24,781 nucleotides of DNA from CAKZSU01 sp044223895 (GCA_044223895.1 JBGALL010000021.1:1-24781); one strand, 5' to 3'. Positions 13,491 through 21,389 are shown, counted from the stretch's first letter. Notes: a model not told the origin generated them from the letters alone. Made by a program: numbers and translations.

Positions 13491-14864
13491 ATGAATATTG
13501 TTGATTATCTCGGAGTATCTATAGGGAAAGCTGCCGGAGTTGCCATTTCTCTTTTTAGACTAGGAGCTGGTGCTACTTGGCCAGGGGAAATAGTTCTCCG
13601 TTTGCGACCCAACATTCTTCAAACGATCAGCAAACAACATCCTTATATCATTATTGTCGCTGGCACGAATGGAAAAACAACTACTTCCAAAATGATTGAA
13701 ACTATTCTGATTCAATCTGGCAAAAAAGTAGTCAGAAATGAAAGTGGTGCTAATCTCGATAATGGTATTGTATCAACCTTTTTAAGGAATTTAGGGATGA
13801 TGGGGAAACTGAAATCGAAATATTTCATTTTTGAAGTTGATGAAGCTACGGTGCCTGTCTTACTGAAACAATTTCATCCTCAGTTAATCATTCTTCTAAA
13901 TCTATTTCGAGATCAGCTTGATAGATACGGAGAAGTAGATACTATCGCCGCTAAATGGTTACAGTCTTTTGCTACGCTACCCAAAGGTACAAAAATATTG
14001 ATTAACGGAGATGATCCCCAGTTAACCTTTATCGGCTATGAAATCGAAAAATTGTGGGATGAATTGCCAGGGAATAAAGATGTTCATCGACTCAAACACC
14101 CCCAAAGCTCTGATGATGACAATATTCAATATTTTGGGCTAGATGATAATCGGTTATATCTAGATCATCTAGAACATGCTACAGATTCTATATATTGCCC
14201 AAATTGTGGGAATAGATTGACCTTCGGTGGAGTTTATTTTTCACATTTAGGAAAATGGGCTTGTGGCAAGTGCGGATTCATGCATCCTGACTTAGCCATC
14301 ACCAATGAGATAATTCACACACCTTTAGAAGGGGTGTATAACAAATATAATACCTTGGCTGCATGGTTAACCGCCAGGCAATTAGGAATTCCTGATACGT
14401 TGATACAACAAGCTTTATCTTCATTCATACCTGCATTTGGAAGAATGGAAGAAATCATCTATCAAGAAAAAAAGCTAAAAATTCTCCTTTCAAAAAATCC
14501 TACGGGTTGGAATGAGTCTTTACGAACTATGCTTCGTTCTGATCGACCCGGTCCATTACTCTTAGTTTTAAATGATCGAATTCCTGATGGTACTGATGTC
14601 AGTTGGATTTGGGATATAGATATGGAAATACTTCAGCAATGTACGCATAAAATAATTATCTCGGGTGATCGTTGTTATGACTTGGCGTTGAGGTTGAAAT
14701 ATGCTGAGATACCCACCGATCGTTATGAGGTGGTCGAGAATTTGGAGACTGCTATTCAACAAATACTTAGGTTGTCTTTAAAAGAGGAAACAATTTGGGT
14801 ATTACCAACGTACTCGGCAATGCTTGATGTACGACAAATACTTGTAGGGAGAAAAATATTATGA
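13491..14864 (+). CDS. murT: lipid II isoglutaminyl synthase, MurT subunit (Mur ligase-like)
   Basis: A 457-residue protein of normal MurT length. The Mur-ligase centre has the ATP loop VVAGTNGKTTTSKM (56-68), followed by ANLDNGIVSTFL and NLFRDQLDRYGEVD (137-150). The MurT-specific four-Cys zinc ribbon is present (CPNC at 236-239, CGKC at 258-261). The C-terminal DUF1727-type domain contains DVSWIWDIDME, whose first Asp (D369) corresponds to the Asp thought to complete the catalytic triad of GatD. With GatD the enzyme amidates the alpha-carboxyl of D-Glu in lipid II, using glutamine and ATP, giving D-isoglutamine in peptidoglycan. It overlaps gatD by four bases (ATGA), which implies coupling. 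This pair indicates a cell wall with an amidated stem peptide, as in Gram-positive bacteria and many candidate-phylum bacteria. Confidence 0.96.
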   Translation: MNIVDYLGVSIGKAAGVAISLFRLGAGATWPGEIVLRLRPNILQTISKQHPYIIIVAGTNGKTTTSKMIETILIQSGKKVVRNESGANLDNGIVSTFLRNLGMMGKLKSKYFIFEVDEATVPVLLKQFHPQLIILLNLFRDQLDRYGEVDTIAAKWLQSFATLPKGTKILINGDDPQLTFIGYEIEKLWDELPGNKDVHRLKHPQSSDDDNIQYFGLDDNRLYLDHLEHATDSIYCPNCGNRLTFGGVYFSHLGKWACGKCGFMHPDLAITNEIIHTPLEGVYNKYNTLAAWLTARQLGIPDTLIQQALSSFIPAFGRMEEIIYQEKKLKILLSKNPTGWNESLRTMLRSDRPGPLLLVLNDRIPDGTDVSWIWDIDMEILQQCTHKIIISGDRCYDLALRLKYAEIPTDRYEVVENLETAIQQILRLSLKEETIWVLPTYSAMLDVRQILVGRKIL

Positions 14865-15727
14865 ACTATCATTTAAGCATTGGATGGCTCTATCCAGAAT
14901 TGATGAGTACATATGGTGATCGAGGAAATATTTTTGTGTTCAAAAAAAGACTATTAGAACGTAATATCAAAGTTAATATAGTAAATATAGACTTCAAAAC
15001 GAATACAAAAGATATTCAGTCGTGTGATTTGATTTTTGGCGGTGGTGCTCAAGACAGGCAGCAAGGAATTGTGATCGATGATTTGCGAAAAAATAAAGGT
15101 CCAATCATCAAGGAAATGTTTGAAAACGATATTCCAGGACTATTTGTCTGTGGAGCCCCTCAACTCCTCGGACATTATTATATGAACGGTGATGGAGAAA
15201 AATTAGAAGGGTTAGGAATTTTTGACATGGTCAGTAAACACTTTGGAAAAGATAAACCGAGGTGTATTGGGAATGTAGTAGGAGAAATCAGTTTGGAATT
15301 TAGAATCAATTACGAAAAAGTTAAAGCTCGTCATTCTGAGCGTAGCGAAGAATCTCTTGCAAAAAATAAAGATTTGGAGGGAGATCCTTCCGCATTGCCT
15401 CAGGATGACACCTGGAGAAACACCATTATTGGTTTCGAAAATCACGGCGGCAGAACATACTTAGGTGAAGGTGCAAAGCCATTTGCCAACGTTATTAAAG
15501 GAAATGGCAATAATGGAGAAGATGGCACGGAAGGAGCAATTTACAAGAATTGTATTGCTACCTATTCACATGGTCCATTCCTCCCGAAAAACCCACACAT
15601 TGCTGACTGGTTATTATCGAAAGCCCTAGAAGTTAAGTACAAAAAACTGGTTGAATTGGCAGTTCTCGATGATGAACTGGAATGGAAAGCCCACGATTCC
15701 ATGATTCGAAGATTGATAGGGAAGTAA
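14861..15727 (+). CDS. gatD: lipid II isoglutaminyl synthase, GatD glutaminase subunit, with repeat-derived insertion
   Basis: A 288-residue CobB/CobQ-type glutamine amidotransferase, longer than the usual 240-260. Early motifs are GWLYPELMSTYGDRGNI (8-24) and DLIFGGGAQDRQQ (56-68). The nucleophile elbow is GLFVCGAPQLLGHYY with C97. GFENHGGRTYLGEGAKP (191-207) and GNGNNGEDGTEGA (214-226) follow. The catalytic His lies in YSHGPFLPKNPHIADWLL (H237). It supplies ammonia from glutamine to MurT. Between the strand ending near residue 155 and GFENHGG lies an extra segment of about 28 residues, RHSERSEESLAKNK to LPQDDTW. It is translated from a palindromic repeat element (15330-15409) and is unrelated to GatD. 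The reading frame stays open across it and all catalytic motifs survive, so the enzyme is probably functional. The next gene begins 39 bp later with its own promoter. Confidence 0.95.
   Translation: MNYHLSIGWLYPELMSTYGDRGNIFVFKKRLLERNIKVNIVNIDFKTNTKDIQSCDLIFGGGAQDRQQGIVIDDLRKNKGPIIKEMFENDIPGLFVCGAPQLLGHYYMNGDGEKLEGLGIFDMVSKHFGKDKPRCIGNVVGEISLEFRINYEKVKARHSERSEESLAKNKDLEGDPSALPQDDTWRNTIIGFENHGGRTYLGEGAKPFANVIKGNGNNGEDGTEGAIYKNCIATYSHGPFLPKNPHIADWLLSKALEVKYKKLVELAVLDDELEWKAHDSMIRRLIGK
15330..15409 (+). repeat. palindromic repeat element, copy 1, inside gatD
   Basis: The left arm starts GTCATTCTGAGCG (15330) and ends AAGAATCTC (15356). The right arm starts GAGATCCTTC (15381) and ends CTCAGGATGAC (15409). 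Apart from a few mismatches and a 2-nt length difference, the arms are inverted copies with a 24-nt centre. The same arm sequences occur at 17106-17174. The in-frame translation contains HSERSEES, a peptide I recall from dispersed palindromic repeats in several bacterial groups. Confidence 0.85.
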
Positions 15728-15732
15728 TTATT

Positions 15733-15760
15733 TTGAAAAAAGCCTATATAAATGTATAAT
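15733..15760 (+). promoter_or_regulatory. sigma70-type promoter, leaderless start
   Basis: TTGAAA at 15733-15738, 16-bp spacer, perfect TATAAT at 15755-15760, then 6 nt to the ATG at 15767. An in-frame ATG at 15752 lies upstream of the -10 box and is therefore rejected as the start. Confidence 0.65.
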
Positions 15761-15766
15761 GGCAGA

Positions 15767-16357
15767 ATGGGAAAAGAAGGCGCTTCAAAAATAAACTGGT
15801 CGGAAGTGTTACCAACATACACTAGCCGATTTACTTTAGAGGAAAAATCCCAAGTATTGTCTTCATATCTTACTGTTTTTGGTAATTTTTCAGAAGAAGA
15901 TTTAGCTATATTTTGTAGAGTCGCTCTGAATGGAACAGAAAATGATGATGAACAACTGAAATATTACGATATAGAACAGAAATTAGGATATTTTTTCGCT
16001 GTAGGAGATGAAACTCTCTCGAGAAAAGAAGAACGAAGACGTATCAAACTTTTTGTACAGGCAAATGAAACACTTCTTAAAGCACAAATAGAATCTGGAG
16101 AGTACCAACAATTAGTTCCCCTGCTTACTTTTGAACACGATGTGCTCTATCTAATGCAAAATATTATTGGAATGGAATTTCCTCCATTCTTAGCAATTCG
16201 AAATGCGTATATACCTCAAATTGTTGATGGTGTATCTATTGACTTGAATACAGGTCAAACAACTGACATAGGTATATCTGTGGATTCGGGGGAATCACCG
16301 GTTGATCAACTCAAGCGATTGATAAAACGTATGTCTGGAGAAGAGAAAGAATTATAA
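15767..16357 (+). CDS. hypothetical acidic helical protein
   Basis: A 196-residue protein that I do not recognise. After a short start (MGKEGASKINWSEVLP) it is almost entirely alpha-helical and acidic, with a charged run RKEERRRIKLF in the middle. A hydrophobic stretch ending in GMEFPPFLAIRNAYIPQ follows, and the C-terminal tail is SPVDQLKRLIKRMSGEEKEL. It has no signal peptide, membrane span, metal site or nucleotide-binding loop. Start choice follows the strong promoter 6 nt upstream. It converges with the 16397-16687 gene, with a 39-bp gap holding a small hairpin. Function cannot be inferred. Confidence 0.65.
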   Translation: MGKEGASKINWSEVLPTYTSRFTLEEKSQVLSSYLTVFGNFSEEDLAIFCRVALNGTENDDEQLKYYDIEQKLGYFFAVGDETLSRKEERRRIKLFVQANETLLKAQIESGEYQQLVPLLTFEHDVLYLMQNIIGMEFPPFLAIRNAYIPQIVDGVSIDLNTGQTTDIGISVDSGESPVDQLKRLIKRMSGEEKEL

Positions 16358-16372
16358 GATTTGCGAATCTTA
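16355..16372. other. small hairpin between convergent genes
   Basis: TAAGATT (16355-16361) and AATCTTA (16366-16372) form a perfect 7-bp stem with loop TGCG, overlapping the stop codon of the upstream gene. There is no T-tract on the plus strand, so a terminator role is only possible. Confidence 0.3.
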
Positions 16373-16396
16373 CAAAAAGAAATTTGTTGATAGTGT

Positions 16397-16687
16397 CTAT
16401 TGTACCCCAACAAAATCTATTTTCGGATAGACTTTACGGACTTCGCCCCAGAATTTCTCTGAGAGATTTTGTGTAAATTTGCTAAATTGACCTTTACCCA
16501 TCTGAGCACACAATTTGCGCTCATATTCACGAATAACATCAGTAACTTCGCGACCCAATTCATTAAACTTCGCTTTATTGATATCTGGGTTCATAACATA
16601 GGCATCATGTACAGCCTGAAATTTTTCAAATAAGTCTTTATTTTGCTCAAGCATATTTTGAAATGCAGTTTGGTATGCAGCACTCAT
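16397..16687 (-). CDS. small hypothetical helical protein
   Basis: A 96-residue, wholly helical protein: an amphipathic region to about residue 32 (AFQNMLEQNKDLFEKFQAVH), a helix around FNELGREVTDVIREYERKLC, and a C-terminal segment KFTQNLSEKFWGEVRKVYPK rich in aromatics and Lys. There is one Cys, no signal and no membrane span. It looks like a small DNA- or protein-binding helical bundle, but nothing specific supports that. The start is supported by a promoter whose -10 ends 8 nt upstream. It is transcribed away from gatC, so the two promoters are divergent in the interval 16688-16793. Confidence 0.65.
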   Translation of the reverse strand: MSAAYQTAFQNMLEQNKDLFEKFQAVHDAYVMNPDINKAKFNELGREVTDVIREYERKLCAQMGKGQFSKFTQNLSEKFWGEVRKVYPKIDFVGVQ

Positions 16688-16695
16688 AGGAGTCT

Positions 16696-16725
16696 ACAGT
16701 AGCAGAAGATGAAATGAAGAATCAA
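16696..16725 (-). promoter_or_regulatory. sigma70-type promoter, near-leaderless start
   Basis: Minus strand TTGATT (16725-16720), 18-bp spacer, TACTGT (16701-16696) preceded by TGC, then 8 nt to the ATG at 16687. Confidence 0.45.
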
Positions 16726-16777
16726 GAGGATTATTTCTTGCAAAAATCCCACACTACTCATTGACCTATCCCTGCGC

Positions 16778-16783
16778 TATAAT
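16778..16783 (+). promoter_or_regulatory. -10 box of the gatCAB operon
   Basis: A perfect TATAAT, 10 nt before the gatC ATG at 16794. TTGACC at 16761-16766 is only 11 bp upstream, too close to be a normal -35. The predicted leader is about 3-4 nt, with no Shine-Dalgarno sequence. Confidence 0.45.
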
Positions 16784-16793
16784 CCTAACAACT

Positions 16794-17099
16794 ATGGCAC
16801 AACAATTTACTTCTTCAGACGTTCAAAAAGTCGCCAAACTTGCGAATATTCCCATCGATGACACCCAAGCGAGGGCTTTAGCTCAGGGATTTACGACAAC
16901 CATGGGAGTGGTGGAAAAACTCAATAGTATAGACACAAAAGAAATAGAACCCGCTCACCATGTCACAGGATTAGAAAATGTAACTCGTGAAGATACCGTA
17001 GATGAATCCCGAATGTTTACCCAAGAACAAGCCTTAGCAAATGCATCACGAACCCACAATGGTTTTTTTGTCGTCAATCAAGTGATAGACCAAGAATGA
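16794..17099 (+). CDS. gatC: Asp-tRNA(Asn)/Glu-tRNA(Gln) amidotransferase subunit C
   Basis: A 101-residue GatC of typical length. It starts with the family pattern FTSSDVQKVAKLANIPID (5-22), continues with a helix pair (VVEKLNSIDTKEIEPAHHVTG) and the conserved R-E-D-x-V segment (TREDTVDESR), and ends with FFVVNQVID before the stop. GatC wraps between GatA and GatB and stabilises the amidotransferase. An upstream TTG at 16761 would add 11 residues, but the TATAAT at 16778-16783 lies within that extension, so the ATG at 16794 is the likely start. It is the first gene of gatC-gatA-gatB. The link to gatA is interrupted by a palindromic repeat. Confidence 0.95.
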   Translation: MAQQFTSSDVQKVAKLANIPIDDTQARALAQGFTTTMGVVEKLNSIDTKEIEPAHHVTGLENVTREDTVDESRMFTQEQALANASRTHNGFFVVNQVIDQE

Positions 17100-17105
17100 T
17101 TTGTT

Positions 17106-17174
17106 GTCATTCTGAGTGATTGTATTAAAGCGAAGGATCTCACCTATGAGATTCTTCACTTCATTCAGAATGAC
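17106..17174 (+). repeat. palindromic repeat element, copy 2, between gatC and gatA
   Basis: The left arm starts GTCATTCTGAGTGA (17106) and ends GGATCTCA (17142). The right arm starts TGAGATTCTTC (17147) and ends TTCAGAATGAC (17174). The arms are inverted copies apart from an 8-9-nt extra stretch in the left arm, with a 4-nt loop. The arms match copy 1 in gatD. It fills almost the whole space between the gatC stop and the gatA start, and leaves gatA without any Shine-Dalgarno sequence. Confidence 0.88.
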
Positions 17175-17182
17175 AGTATATA

Positions 17183-18583
17183 ATGAATCTCAATAAACTA
17201 ACCTTAAAGTCTGCTATAGATAAAGTGAAAGATAAGGAAATTTCTCTTGCAGAAATTCATGCTGACGTGCACGCTGCTATTACCGAAAAAAATTCTGAGT
17301 TAAACATCTATTTAGCCATCGATACGGAATCAGCAAATAAAGGAACCATAGACAGTCCACTTGCAGGCGTACCTATTGGTGTGAAAGATAACTTTTTGAC
17401 AGTAGGGCTGCCAACGACCGCTTCTTCAAATGTCTTGAAAAATTTTAAACCTCAATATGAATCCACGGTCACCAAAAAATTAAAAGAAGCTGGTGGAGTA
17501 GTCGTTGGTAAAACCAACATGGATGCTTGGGCCCATGGATCGAGTACAGAGACCTCAGATTTTGGACCTTCTCGTAATCCAGACAATCCTGCACATTCTC
17601 CAGGAGGATCATCAGGGGGAAGTGCTGCTGCAGTTTCTGCAGATATGTGTATAGCTTCATTGGGTTCAGAAACAGCAGGATCCATACGTATTCCGGCATC
17701 ATGGTGCGGCAATGTTGGACTGAAACCAACCTATGGTCGAGTAAGTCGAGCTGGAGTTGTGGCTATGGGATCATCACTCGATAGCCCAGGTCCAATAACC
17801 AAAACTGTTGAAGATGCTGCCATCCTTCTCAGTCAGATCGCTGGAAAAGACAGATATGATGCTACGACCTCATCTCATGAAGTTCCAGATTACACCAAGA
17901 ATATGAAAAAGGGAGTAAAAGGAATGCGTATTGGCGTAGTGTATATGGATCATCCGGAAATTCCTCAGGATGTCAAAGATTCGGTCATGAAAGCCGCAGC
18001 CTTGTTTACTGCTCAAGGGGCAACTGTAGAAGTAATTCCTTTATCATCAACCTTAGAAAAAAATACTGTGTTAAGCCCTGATTATGCGATTGGAGTTTAT
18101 ACAGTCGTACAACGAAGTGAAGTATCGAGCAATTTAGCCAGATACGATGGTATCCGCTATGGAATGGACCGATCTCATTTTGGAGATGAAGCCAAACGAC
18201 GAATTATGCTCGGTACGTTTACCTTGTCAAAAGGATATGCAGATAAATATTATGTTAAAGCGCAACAAGTTCGAAGCCTCTATATCGAAAATTTCCGCCA
18301 ATTATTTGAATCATATGATTTATTAATCTCCACACCTTCTCCAGGATATGCTATGAAGTTAGGTTCCAGCGAAGGAAATCCGATGTTTGGAGAGATCGTC
18401 GATATGTTAAATGAACCATCCTCATTATCAGGTACACCTGCAATTTCTGTTCCTTGTTATAAAGACGAAAAAACTGGTCTCTATTTAGGATTATCTATCA
18501 TGGGAAGTCATTTCCAAGAAGAAAAAATTATTCAAGCAGCCTATCTGTACGAGCAAGAGACTCCTTGGAATAGATGGAAATAA
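17183..18583 (+). CDS. gatA: Asp-tRNA(Asn)/Glu-tRNA(Gln) amidotransferase subunit A
   Basis: A 466-residue amidase-signature enzyme of normal length. Early motifs are SPLAGVPIGVKDNF (58-71), with catalytic K68, and VGKTNMDAWAHGSSTE (108-123). The Gly/Ser-rich signature PGGSSGGSAAAV (140-151) holds cis-Ser S143. GSETAGSIRIPAS (161-173) holds nucleophile S167. The spacing K-S-S (75 and 24 residues) equals that known from GatA. The motif around the nucleophile reads ETAGS where DTGGS is usual, a conservative change. GatA releases ammonia from glutamine for GatB. The start has no Shine-Dalgarno sequence and lies 8 bp after the palindromic repeat. gatB starts one base after the stop. Confidence 0.97.
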   Translation: MNLNKLTLKSAIDKVKDKEISLAEIHADVHAAITEKNSELNIYLAIDTESANKGTIDSPLAGVPIGVKDNFLTVGLPTTASSNVLKNFKPQYESTVTKKLKEAGGVVVGKTNMDAWAHGSSTETSDFGPSRNPDNPAHSPGGSSGGSAAAVSADMCIASLGSETAGSIRIPASWCGNVGLKPTYGRVSRAGVVAMGSSLDSPGPITKTVEDAAILLSQIAGKDRYDATTSSHEVPDYTKNMKKGVKGMRIGVVYMDHPEIPQDVKDSVMKAAALFTAQGATVEVIPLSSTLEKNTVLSPDYAIGVYTVVQRSEVSSNLARYDGIRYGMDRSHFGDEAKRRIMLGTFTLSKGYADKYYVKAQQVRSLYIENFRQLFESYDLLISTPSPGYAMKLGSSEGNPMFGEIVDMLNEPSSLSGTPAISVPCYKDEKTGLYLGLSIMGSHFQEEKIIQAAYLYEQETPWNRWK

Positions 18584-18584
18584 T

Positions 18585-19973
18585 ATGAACAGCTATACAA
18601 CTATTGTCGGCATGGAGATCCATGTAGAACTCAAAACTAAAAGTAAGATGTTCTGTGGATGCAAAAACGATCCCTTTCATGCAGAAAAACCGAATATCTA
18701 TACCTGTCCTGTCTGTTTGGGGATGCCTGGGGGATTACCTGTACCAAATCAAAAAGCTATCGAATGGACGATTATGTTAGGACATGCCTTGGGTTGCGAA
18801 ATCCCATTAGTTTCGAAATTTGATCGAAAGAATTATTTTTATCCTGATCTCGCGAAAGGGTATCAAATTTCTCAATATGATCAACCTCTATGTAAAAACG
18901 GGAAATTATCTATCCAATTACCAGCATCAGAAAAGCAAGAAGCTAAAGAAAAAATAGTTAGAATTCGTCGGGTTCATCTGGAAGAAGATACGGGTAAATT
19001 ACAGCATGCCACAGTTGATGGTCAAAAAGTTACCTTAGTTGATTTCAATCGTTCTGGGGTTCCACTGGTAGAAATTGTTACTGAAGCAGATATTCGTAGT
19101 GGAGAAGAGGCCAAAGCCTTTCTCAAAAAACTTCATCAAATTGTCCGTTATTTAGATATTTCCGATGCCAATATGGAACAAGGAAGTATGAGGTTGGAGC
19201 CGAATATTTCCGTAAAGCTAACCAGTGTCGATGATTCAAAGCATCAACCGAATGACATCATTGAAGAAAAAGACTTACCCAAGTACAAAGTTGAAGTAAA
19301 AAACATTAATTCTTTTAATTTTGTAAAAAAAGCTATCGAATTTGAAGTTCCTCGGCATATTGCCATTTTGGAAAAAGGTGAGCTACCTGTTCAAGAAACG
19401 AGAGGGTGGAATGAAGGAAAGGGAGAAACGATCTCTCAACGTCGTAAAGAAGATGCCGATGATTATCGTTACTTTCCAGATCCAGATATACCTCCGCTGC
19501 GATTTACTAAAGAACAACTTTCATCATTGCAGGCTATCTTGCCAGAGTTACCACAGGTGAAACTATCTCGATTTATCAAGGAGTATGGTGTATCTGAGTC
19601 TTCTGGTACTGTATTGGTAGATGATAGCGATCTGGCTAATTATTTTGAAATAGCAGTCAAAAAAGATAAGAAATTGGAACCAAAAATAATCGCAAACTGG
19701 ATTGTTAATAAGAAAGTAGATTATGTATCTGTGGATGTAGAAACTCTATTAAAACAAATTACCGAAGCAACTACGGTGGTTAGTGTCCCAGAAGAAGAAC
19801 TTACCAAAGCCATCCAAAAAGTACTAGCTGACAATCCAAAAGCTGTTGCCGACTATAAATCGGGCAAAGAAACCGTGATTATGTTCCTCTTTGGGCAAGC
19901 TATGAAGGCCCTCGCTGGAAAAGGTGACAAAGCAAAGATTCAAGAACTATTAAAGCAACAACTTCAGTCATGA
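18585..19973 (+). CDS. gatB: Asp-tRNA(Asn)/Glu-tRNA(Gln) amidotransferase subunit B
   Basis: A 462-residue GatB. The N-terminal catalytic cradle begins VGMEIHVELKTKSKMFCGC. Four Cys (24, 26, 41 and 44, in FCGC and TCPVCLGMPGGLPVPN) form the zinc site. Further family marks are the RKNYFYPDLAKGYQISQYD segment, HLEEDTGKLQH, FNRSGVPLVEIVTE, VEVKNINSF and DDYRYFPDPDIPPL. The C-terminal helical YqeY-like tail (about 320-462) binds tRNA. GatB activates misacylated Glu-tRNA(Gln) or Asp-tRNA(Asn) with ATP and amidates it. Only one nt separates it from gatA, and its stop overlaps the next ATG (ATGA), so the operon continues into the methyltransferase-like gene. Confidence 0.97.
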   Translation: MNSYTTIVGMEIHVELKTKSKMFCGCKNDPFHAEKPNIYTCPVCLGMPGGLPVPNQKAIEWTIMLGHALGCEIPLVSKFDRKNYFYPDLAKGYQISQYDQPLCKNGKLSIQLPASEKQEAKEKIVRIRRVHLEEDTGKLQHATVDGQKVTLVDFNRSGVPLVEIVTEADIRSGEEAKAFLKKLHQIVRYLDISDANMEQGSMRLEPNISVKLTSVDDSKHQPNDIIEEKDLPKYKVEVKNINSFNFVKKAIEFEVPRHIAILEKGELPVQETRGWNEGKGETISQRRKEDADDYRYFPDPDIPPLRFTKEQLSSLQAILPELPQVKLSRFIKEYGVSESSGTVLVDDSDLANYFEIAVKKDKKLEPKIIANWIVNKKVDYVSVDVETLLKQITEATTVVSVPEEELTKAIQKVLADNPKAVADYKSGKETVIMFLFGQAMKALAGKGDKAKIQELLKQQLQS

Positions 19974-20539
19974 GCTCAGAAAAAGTTTTAGCTGAACATC
20001 ATCGGTTATCCTACAAAGAGTGGAGCCATAGCAGTACTGTCCTTCGGAGGCTGGAAGTTATTCAGCAGCATATCAACCTCCATGTTGCAGGCTTAGCCAG
20101 TGATCATATCTATCGTAATGATTTACGCATTCTTCAGATTGGAAGTGGCGCAGATATCCGTCCTCAGGGTACAAACACACCTCCAGAATTTTGTCGTTTT
20201 AAAGGTGCACGAGGGAGCTCAGTCGTTGGTCTTGATCAAGGAAGAAATAATCCCCAATTACCTGTCCTCTATAGGCATATAACTTTGGATGATTCTATTG
20301 ATTCGGAAATTTCCTTACCTGCTCTATTACAGACACACCAGGAAGAACCTTTATTTGATGTTGTATATGTCGATACTGATGTCGCAATTTTTAACAAGCC
20401 TTTTGGAGAGATTAAATCCCAAGTATTTAGCACAGCCATGGGAGTTCTCAAGACAAATGGGTTGTATATTCTCAAAGATCAATCGATGATGTTTATCTCT
20501 CAGCAAAAAAATATTTCAAAAACCCCGTCTCTTACCTAA
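19970..20539 (+). CDS. class I methyltransferase-like protein at the end of the gatCAB operon
   Basis: A 189-residue protein with a Rossmann-like methyltransferase pattern. LRILQIGSGADIRP (52-65) serves as motif I. SVVGLDQGR (84-92) puts an acidic residue at the end of strand 2. FDVVYVDTD (129-137) is motif II, and GVLKTNGLYILKDQ (158-171) is the post-motif strand. The motif I loop reads Q-I-G-S-G-A-D rather than D-x-G-x-G-x-G, so it may bind SAM weakly or be a degenerate member. An N-terminal helical cap (1-50) and a short C-terminus (after 170) complete it. It overlaps gatB by four bases, which implies coupling, but a link to tRNA amidation is not otherwise supported. It has no close named homologue that I recognise. 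Confidence 0.75.
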   Translation: MSSEKVLAEHHRLSYKEWSHSSTVLRRLEVIQQHINLHVAGLASDHIYRNDLRILQIGSGADIRPQGTNTPPEFCRFKGARGSSVVGLDQGRNNPQLPVLYRHITLDDSIDSEISLPALLQTHQEEPLFDVVYVDTDVAIFNKPFGEIKSQVFSTAMGVLKTNGLYILKDQSMMFISQQKNISKTPSLT

Positions 20540-20555
20540 ATATTACCAATTTCAC

Positions 20556-20585
20556 TTCACAGATTTATTGTTCAGTTTGTATACT
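20556..20585 (+). promoter_or_regulatory. sigma70-type promoter, leaderless start
   Basis: TTCACA at 20556-20561, 18-bp spacer, TATACT at 20580-20585, then 6 nt to the ATG at 20592. Confidence 0.5.
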
Positions 20586-20591
20586 ATACCT

Positions 20592-21389
20592 ATGGCTGAT
20601 TGGAATAGAATTTCTAGTCGTGGTGATGTTGAAGATCGCAGATCAAATAGACCAGTAGCAATTGGTGGCATCGGCCTGACTGGAATTGCTCTGATTTTGG
20701 CATTTAATTTCCTGACTGGTGGTAGTGTTGGTGATGCCTTAAATACACTAGAACAATTTACTCCACCAGTACAGACATCAGCTTCACCCAGTGGAGAATT
20801 TGCAGGAAAAGATTCGTACGAAGTATTCGCATCCACAGTGCTAGGATCGACGAATGATCTTTGGACGTTCCAATTTAATCGTCTCAATAAAACCTATCTG
20901 AAACCAAAATTAGTCTTATTCCGGCAAAGTACTGAGTCTGGGTGTGGTGGAGCTAGTTCTGAGGTAGGGCCACATTATTGTCCAGAAGATAAAACAATCT
21001 ACCTTGATGAAACATTTTTTGATGAACTTACCAATCGTTTTGGTGCCAAAGGGGGAGATGTTGCACAAGCGTATGTTCTGGCCCATGAAGCAGGACATCA
21101 TGCGCAAGAGGAGTTAGGTTTATTAAATACTAGCGATTCGATAAAAACTGAATTACAAGCAGATTGTTTTGCTGGTTTATGGGCAAATTCGATAAAAGAT
21201 CAAGGAGTGTTAGAACCAGGTGAAATTTCTGAAGCCATGGACGCTGCGGCAGCCGTAGGGGATGATCGAATTCAAAAAAAAGTGACTGGATATCTCAATC
21301 CGGAAACTTGGACTCATGGCTCATCTGCTCAACGATTGGCAGCCTTCACCAAAGGTTATGATCAAGGAACTCTTGCTGCCTGCCAATAG
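20592..21389 (+). CDS. YpfJ-type putative neutral zinc metallopeptidase
   Basis: A 265-residue protein of the YpfJ (neutral zinc metallopeptidase) family. A short charged cytoplasmic start (DVEDRRSNR) precedes one membrane segment (about 22-41). A linker leads to the external domain, with SYEVFASTVLGSTNDLW (75-91), a Cys pair in SGCGGASSEVGPHYCPEDKTIYLD (118 and 130), the zinc motif HEAGHH (165-170) and the third ligand in ELQADCFAGLWA (E187). The final YDQGTLAACQ is also family-like. All catalytic residues are present. The physiological substrate of the family is unknown. The ATG at 20568 would add eight residues, but it lies upstream of the -10 box, so 20592 is preferred. The gene has its own promoter downstream of the gatCAB operon. 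Confidence 0.9.
   Translation: MADWNRISSRGDVEDRRSNRPVAIGGIGLTGIALILAFNFLTGGSVGDALNTLEQFTPPVQTSASPSGEFAGKDSYEVFASTVLGSTNDLWTFQFNRLNKTYLKPKLVLFRQSTESGCGGASSEVGPHYCPEDKTIYLDETFFDELTNRFGAKGGDVAQAYVLAHEAGHHAQEELGLLNTSDSIKTELQADCFAGLWANSIKDQGVLEPGEISEAMDAAAAVGDDRIQKKVTGYLNPETWTHGSSAQRLAAFTKGYDQGTLAACQ

Noticed and set aside
17452..17729. Two overlapping minus-strand ORFs within gatA
   Set aside because: They lie opposite the amidase-signature coding region and show no independent signals.
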